Positions 5,482 through 9,145 of a DNA stretch of 9,145 nt are shown one piece after another. This DNA is from Virgibacillus_O xinjiangensis. GTDB taxonomy: Bacteria > Bacillota > Bacilli > Bacillales > Amphibacillaceae. Every line of letters begins with the position of its first letter. Position 1 is the stretch's first letter. Below the pieces are notes generated by a model, which was not told the DNA's origin, ran no database searches, and worked only from the letters and a program-made list of their open reading frames with translations. The stretch is taken from positions 1-9,145 of the forward strand of contig NZ_JBHRSA010000037.1 of the NCBI RefSeq assembly GCF_042643145.1, written 5' to 3'. Both the position numbers and the translations under genes were made by a program.

Positions 5482-6507
5482 TTATATTTCCATAACTGCT
5501 TTTTTCTTATTAGGAACGAAGGAATGTTGTGGGTAGTTTTCAAGCGGGGGAGCGTGGTACACTCTGGCTTTGTTTTTGCCCGTTTCGCGGAGGTCCATGG
5601 ATTTCAATAGGGTATATGCTGTTTTTTCAGAGCCGATTTGCAAAAATTCTCTGGCCTGGTTATTGGTGATGGTTGGCTGATAGAGCAAGAAGTAATCCAG
5701 AAGTGCTCGTTCGTGGGCTTTGAAGTCAACGTGCAAACAGCTAGTGCATTGCCATTTTTTTAGAGACTTTTTCATGGGAAAAGCCCCGCAGTTGTTGCAT
5801 TGGATGCCCTTGATCACATGGTCATTTGTTAAATTATATTGTTTTAATAAATCGGGTTGTCGTGGTACGTCTTGCTGCAGCAATTTCTCATCAATGGAGT
5901 GCATCACCTGTTTGCTTAGCAAATTCCTGGTATATTTGATTTTCAGTTCGTCCAATTTTGGCAGAAGCTTATCGACATGGAACATTTTTTCGTAGAATGC
6001 AGGGTCGTTCTGGGAGTTCTGAAGGATGGTGGCTGGGTCACTGATTACGACATAGGATTCGGTGGGGATGGCATGGAGGGAAAGATGTTGCTGAAGCCAT
6101 GAGCTAAATTGCATTTCATGTGACTGGACTTGAAGCAGCGGGCTTTGAAATCCATCTTCATTCTTTCCGATGGTGCGGATTAGCTGATCAGAGTCTGAAT
6201 GATATTTCACCTGGCCCTTATAATTCTTGCTTTCCACGAGGAGGATGAATTTGCTGGATAGAATTAGCGTATCTATTTGGAAAAAATGATTGTTTACTTT
6301 CAAACGCAGGCCTTGATAAACGTAGAGGCCCTTTTGAGGGTATATACTGAGTTTATAATCAAGGGTTTGCTCCCCGCGGTAACCCGCGAGATTATTTACA
6401 TATTCTTTATTCAAGGTTTTGTTATCTCTGTACTTCTCCTTCAGTCTTCGAAAAAGCGCTTCGTAACACAAAAGGTCATATGGCTTAACTCTCTTTTTGC
6501 GTATCAA
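5482..6507 (-). CDS. NERD domain protein with C-terminal zinc ribbon
   Basis: NERD (nuclease-related) domains have a PD-(D/E)XK-like fold and are thought to act on DNA; substrates are mostly unknown. The 341-residue product shows GYRGEQ with Glu46, QIDTLIL with Asp79, and VESKNYKG with Glu92/Lys94, the expected catalytic-type set. It is followed by a helical middle and a four-Cys zinc ribbon (Cys237, Cys240, Cys254, Cys257), then a C-terminal helical segment. No signal peptide or membrane segment, so cytoplasmic. The start is TTG (6507-6505 read on minus), nine bases after AAAGGAG; a stop just upstream excludes longer forms. It runs opposite to its neighbours, looks more AT-rich than the arrays around it, and interrupts the usual spoIIID-mbl order. 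I see no clear promoter or terminator. Possibly a defence or DNA-processing cargo gene (inference). Confidence 0.9.
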   Translation of the reverse strand: MIRKKRVKPYDLLCYEALFRRLKEKYRDNKTLNKEYVNNLAGYRGEQTLDYKLSIYPQKGLYVYQGLRLKVNNHFFQIDTLILSSKFILLVESKNYKGQVKYHSDSDQLIRTIGKNEDGFQSPLLQVQSHEMQFSSWLQQHLSLHAIPTESYVVISDPATILQNSQNDPAFYEKMFHVDKLLPKLDELKIKYTRNLLSKQVMHSIDEKLLQQDVPRQPDLLKQYNLTNDHVIKGIQCNNCGAFPMKKSLKKWQCTSCLHVDFKAHERALLDYFLLYQPTITNNQAREFLQIGSEKTAYTLLKSMDLRETGKNKARVYHAPPLENYPQHSFVPNKKKAVMEI

Positions 6508-6598
6508 TATGTATCACTCCTTTTGAATAAGTAGTATTCTACACATCTTGCAAAACTCCTCTTTTTTTATGAGAAAAATGATAGAAGGATGATAATAT

Positions 6599-7285
6599 AT
6601 CAGCCGCAGCTGTAGGAAATCCGCCGGAGTGCAGGGAAATCTGCAGCACATGTAGGAAATCCTCCGGAGCGCGAGGAAATCGGCAGGAGAGCGGTGATAT
6701 CGCCAGGAGGCTCACGGAATCAGCAGGAGAGCGGTGATATCGCTAGGAAGTCCGCGGAATCAGCGGGAGAGCGGTGATATCGGCAGGAGGTCCGCGGAAT
6801 CGGCAGGAGAGCGGTGATATCGGCAGGAGGCTCGTGGAATCGGCGGGAGATCGATCATATCGCCAGGAGGTCCACGGAATCGGCGGGAGATCGATGATAT
6901 CGCCAGGAGGCTCGCGGAATCAGCGGGAGAGCGGTGATATCGGCAGGAGGTCCGCGGAATCGGCAGGAGATCGATGATATCGGCAGGAGAGCGGGGATAT
7001 CGCTAGGAGGCTCGCGGAATCAGCAGGAGAGCGGTGATATCGCCAGGAGGCTCACGGAATCAGCAGGAGAGCGGTGATATCGCTAGGAAGTCCGCGGAAT
7101 CAGCGGGAGATCGGTGATATCGGCAGGAGGCTCGCGGAATCAGCAGGAGAGCTGTGATATCGGCAGGAGGTCCGCGGAATCAGCGGGAGAGCGGTGATAT
7201 CGCCAGGAGGCTCGCGGAATCAGCGGGAGAGCGGTGATATCGGCAGGAGGTCCGCGGAATCAGCGGGAGAGCCGGGAAATCCGCT
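6599..7285 (+). repeat. Tandem array 3, 20-bp period, between the NERD gene and mbl
   Basis: Thirty-four units plus a partial edge: ATC recurs every 20 bp from 6599 to 7279 with no indel. The first four units (to 6678) are a diverged subfamily ending GGAA. After that, forms A (ATCAGCGGGAGAGCGGTGAT) and B (ATCGGCAGGAGGTCCGCGGA) alternate, broken once where two A-type units adjoin (6959 and 6979). An 88-bp block at 6683-6770 recurs exactly at 7023-7110, 17 units away. Same orientation as array 2. The array ends some 45 bp before the mbl promoter region. Confidence 0.96.
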
Positions 7286-7328
7286 CTATAAAATTTTTCA
7301 GGAAACTACAGTTAATTGTAGAAATCTG

Positions 7329-7337
7329 TGGTAAAAT
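7329..7337 (+). promoter_or_regulatory. Candidate upstream promoter of mbl (extended -10)
   Basis: TGGTAAAAT is an extended -10 (TGn plus TAAAAT) without a good -35. A start near 7344 would give a leader of about 60 nt that includes the AGGAGG ribosome site. Confidence 0.35.
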
Positions 7338-7361
7338 ATAGTATTAGCAGTATCAGGTTTT

Positions 7362-7390
7362 TTGACAGAGGTAAGACAGTTATTTATACT
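7362..7390 (+). promoter_or_regulatory. Consensus sigma-A promoter abutting the mbl ribosome site
   Basis: TTGACA (7362-7367), exactly 17 bp, then TATACT (7385-7390): eleven of twelve consensus bases. The AGGAGG of mbl begins at the next base (7391), so the expected start near 7397 would produce mRNA without the ribosome site. Confidence 0.45.
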
Positions 7391-7405
7391 AGGAGGATTT
7401 TGATC

Positions 7406-8407
7406 ATGTTTTCCAGAGATATTGGAATTGATCTTGGAACGGCCAATGTGCTGATTCATGTGAAAGGGAAAGGGATTGTCCTGGATGAACCGTCTGTCGT
7501 TGCCATGGACCGCCAGACCGGCAAGGTGCTTGAGGTCGGGGAAGCGGCGAGGCGTATGGTCGGCAGGACGCCGGGAAATATCGATGCGATCCGTCCTTTG
7601 AAGGATGGGGTTATTGCTGATTTTGATGTTACAGAAGCGATGTTGCGGCATTTTATCAATAAAATCAATGTAAAAGGGTTATTATCGAAGCCCAGGATGC
7701 TGATCTGCTGCCCGACGAACATTACCAAGGTGGAGCAGAAGGCGATCAAGGAAGCGGCTGAGAAATCAGGAGGCAAGAAGGTCTACCTGGAAGAGGAGCC
7801 GAAAGTGGCTGCGATCGGTGCAGGCATGGAAATCTTCCAGCCGAGCGGAAACATGGTCGTGGATATTGGTGGCGGCACGACGGATGTGGCGGTGCTGTCC
7901 ATGGGGGATATTGTTACCTCCGAGTCGATCAAGATGGCCGGGGACAAATTCGATCAGGAAATTCTTCAGTACATAAAGAAGAAGTACAAGCTCCTGATTG
8001 GTGAGCGCACGGCAGAAGATATCAAGGTCAATGTGGCCACCGTTTACGAGGGCGGGCGTTCGGAAGAAATCGAGATTCGCGGTCGTGATATGGTCAGCGG
8101 GTTGCCGAGAACCATTACGGTGTACTCGGATGAGATCGAGGAAGCGCTGAGGGAATCGGTCGCATTGATTGTCCAAGCGGCAAAATCAGTGCTGGAACGG
8201 ACACCACCTGAGTTGTCCGCAGATATCATCGACCGCGGAGTCATCCTGACAGGCGGCGGCGCGATGATCCACGGTATTGACCAACTATTGGCCGAGGAAT
8301 TGAAAGTGCCGGTGTTCGTTGCGGATGAACCGATGCACTGTGTTGCCAAAGGGACAGGCATCATGCTGGAAAATATCGATAAGATTGAGCGGAGAAAAAT
8401 CGGCTGA
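7406..8407 (+). CDS. mbl: MreB-like actin homolog Mbl, cell-shape determinant
   Basis: Mbl is a bacterial actin that forms membrane-associated filaments and directs elongation-mode peptidoglycan synthesis with the rod complex. The 333-residue product equals B. subtilis Mbl in length and has the actin-fold nucleotide motifs: DIGIDLGTANVLIHVKGKGI (5-24), VVDIGGGTTDVAVLS (151-165) and GVILTGGGAMIHGID (278-292). Gene context near spoIIID favours Mbl over MreB or MreBH. ATG 7406 follows AGGAGG (7391-7396) with 9-nt spacing; longer in-frame extensions have no comparable ribosome site. In B. subtilis spoIIID is directly upstream and flhO/flhP follow; here about 2.4 kb of arrays plus a NERD gene intervene and flhO/flhP are absent. 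No convincing simple terminator follows. Confidence 0.97.
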   Translation: MFSRDIGIDLGTANVLIHVKGKGIVLDEPSVVAMDRQTGKVLEVGEAARRMVGRTPGNIDAIRPLKDGVIADFDVTEAMLRHFINKINVKGLLSKPRMLICCPTNITKVEQKAIKEAAEKSGGKKVYLEEEPKVAAIGAGMEIFQPSGNMVVDIGGGTTDVAVLSMGDIVTSESIKMAGDKFDQEILQYIKKKYKLLIGERTAEDIKVNVATVYEGGRSEEIEIRGRDMVSGLPRTITVYSDEIEEALRESVALIVQAAKSVLERTPPELSADIIDRGVILTGGGAMIHGIDQLLAEELKVPVFVADEPMHCVAKGTGIMLENIDKIERRKIG

Positions 8408-8427
8408 AGGCTTGGCACCAATCTCCG

Positions 8428-8604
8428 TTGAGGGCAATCCTCAATCTTCATCTGCCAGAATCGGAAGAGCCGGACAATGGGAACCCATAGGTATGGAGGC
8501 CTCCATTAATAGTAGCATCATGTGAGCCATCCCCATGGAAAGGAGGAGCAACTTTCCACTATTCCAAAATAGCGGGATGGTCTCTTCATGCCGGCACTTT
8601 TTTT
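8428..8604 (+). other. Putative structured RNA element between mbl and the EpuA-family gene
   Basis: The 304-bp gap has several pairings. A three-way junction is evident: GAG+CCATCCC (8524-8533) with GGGATGG+CTC (8574-8584), enclosing TGGAAAG/CTTTCCA (8536-8542/8552-8558) and CTATT/AATAG (8559-8563/8568-8572). The outer stem can extend with GCAT/ATGC (8515-8518/8588-8591). Upstream are TTGAGG/CCTCAA (8428-8444), ATGG/CCAT (8477-8488) and a 14-bp palindrome (8493-8506). Seven T's follow at 8598-8604. I recognise no known riboswitch. It may be the mbl 3' end or terminator, or a leader or small RNA. Confidence 0.35.
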
Positions 8605-8636
8605 GTGCAATGGCCCAGCTGATGGCCCATTCTCTC

Positions 8637-8665
8637 GTGAAACATCCTTGTAAATATGATACAAT
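8637..8665 (+). promoter_or_regulatory. Candidate sigma-A promoter of the EpuA-family gene
   Basis: GTGAAA (8637-8642), a 17-bp spacer, and TACAAT (8660-8665) preceded by TGA, giving an extended -10. The leader would be about 40 nt. Confidence 0.5.
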
Positions 8666-8711
8666 TTAGCCAGAAACACGTATTTTGTCGAGAATTAAGG
8701 AGTCACTGCCG

Positions 8712-9053
8712 ATGCCAAACAACCAATCTGAGCAGCAATCACGGAAGTCCTACAAACAATCGAAAAAGAAGCAGCCAGAAAAGAAGGCCACTGATGCAAA
8801 GTCCCGCAAAGAGATCAAGCAGCAGAAGAAAGCCGAAAAGCTGGCATCCCAGCCGAGACGCCGCGTCTTTCCGATATGGCTGCGCATCATCGTGGTCATA
8901 CTGCTTGCTGCCATCGCATTGATTGCCGGTCTCATGATTGGCTACAGTGTGCTCGGGGATGGCAATCCTTTGGAGATATTACGAGCAGAGACTTGGGAGC
9001 ATATATATGACATTGTCTTCCAGGGCAACAAACCAAACGAAGAAGCATCCTGA
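8712..9053 (+). CDS. EpuA-family small membrane protein (YwzB-like; often annotated as RNA polymerase subunit beta)
   Basis: The 113-residue product has a strongly basic, Lys/Gln-rich cytoplasmic N-terminus (1-53), one membrane helix (about 56-79) and a short external segment with GDGNPLEIL and TWEHIYDIV (82-102), the signature of the EpuA family. Databases often label such proteins as DNA-directed RNA polymerase subunit beta, which is misleading; the molecular role is not established. I chose ATG 8712 because AAGGAG (8697-8702) lies nine bases upstream; a TTG at 8685 would add nine residues but lacks a ribosome site. It follows mbl in the same direction with its own promoter. An 8/9 match to a Spo0A box (8684-8692) lies in the leader. 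Confidence 0.85.
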   Translation: MPNNQSEQQSRKSYKQSKKKQPEKKATDAKSRKEIKQQKKAEKLASQPRRRVFPIWLRIIVVILLAAIALIAGLMIGYSVLGDGNPLEILRAETWEHIYDIVFQGNKPNEEAS

Positions 9054-9082
9054 TTCCGTGTGAATGCAGGATGCTTCTTTTG
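9041..9082 (+). terminator. Terminator of the EpuA-family gene
   Basis: AGAAGCATCCTG (9041-9052) pairs perfectly with CAGGATGCTTCT (9067-9078) over a 14-nt loop, followed by T's. The left arm contains the last codons of the gene. 9083-9145 shows no recognisable gene. Confidence 0.9.
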
Positions 9083-9145
9083 TGTGCCCGGCATGTGCGC
9101 ACGCTTTAGGGTTCGAGTCCCGAGCGGTGAAGGTCATTGTAGCCG

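Noticed and set aside
5107..5536. Overlapping ORFs within array 2 (products like MISAGGSRNQQES...)
   Set aside because: They come from repeat units lacking stops, with the frame shifting every 20 bp; no ribosome-site logic or domain.
6774..6977. ORF within array 3
   Set aside because: Same repeat-derived artefact as in array 2.
6600..7285. CRISPR array
   Set aside because: Units are contiguous 20-mers without unique spacers, and no cas genes are present.
8319..8525. Plus-strand ORF spanning the mbl end, considered as an flhO remnant
   Set aside because: Mostly out-of-frame mbl; its tail shows no similarity to FlhO or FlhP motifs.
9107..9126. T-arm-like GGGTTCGAGTCCC suggesting a tRNA end or attachment site
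   Set aside because: Only three stem pairs hold, the next is mismatched, and there is no acceptor stem, anticodon arm or CCA around it.

Overview
The window is a Bacillota chromosome segment, most likely from a salt-tolerant Bacillaceae member. It carries the endospore genes spoIID, spoIIQ and spoIIID and the rod-shape gene mbl, in the order familiar from Bacillus. Spo-type promoters, strong AGGAGG ribosome sites and simple hairpin terminators fit that placement. The very acidic tail of SpoIIQ hints at a halophile (inference).

Layout: (1) 1-57 shows nothing recognisable. 58-277 is a tandem array with a strict 20-bp period. (2) spoIID (385-1605) and spoIIQ (1805-2752) follow, each with its own terminator and the second with a good sigma-F-type promoter. 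SpoIID (mother cell) and SpoIIQ (forespore) act on the two sides of the engulfment septum. (3) 2797-4674 holds an accessory unit between two conserved sporulation genes: a perfect Spo0A box, a receptor resembling the AimR (arbitrium) family, a 38-residue secreted-peptide candidate ending ...DPELGGID, a terminator, and a 375-bp non-coding region with a widely spaced inverted repeat next to the probable spoIIID promoter. No phage gene is visible. (4) spoIIID (4675-4956) and its terminator. (5) A 20-bp-period array (5032-5471), a minus-strand NERD-domain gene with a zinc ribbon (5482-6507), then a third array in the same orientation (6599-7285). Together they separate spoIIID from mbl, which are neighbours in B. 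subtilis. (6) mbl (7406-8407), a 304-bp gap with a foldable three-way-junction RNA element, and a small EpuA-family membrane protein (8712-9053) whose terminator starts inside its coding region. 9083-9145 is unassigned.

Most interesting is the possible peptide-signalling module. Inference: Spo0A~P could control an AimR-like receptor/peptide pair, and the receptor (if it still binds DNA) could act at the inverted repeat in front of spoIIID. This would be an arbitrium-like circuit used for sporulation timing rather than phage lysogeny. One complication is visible: the receptor's long reading frame lacks an N-terminal DNA-binding helix-turn-helix. The adjacent frame just upstream could supply one if a single G in a GGGG run were removed.
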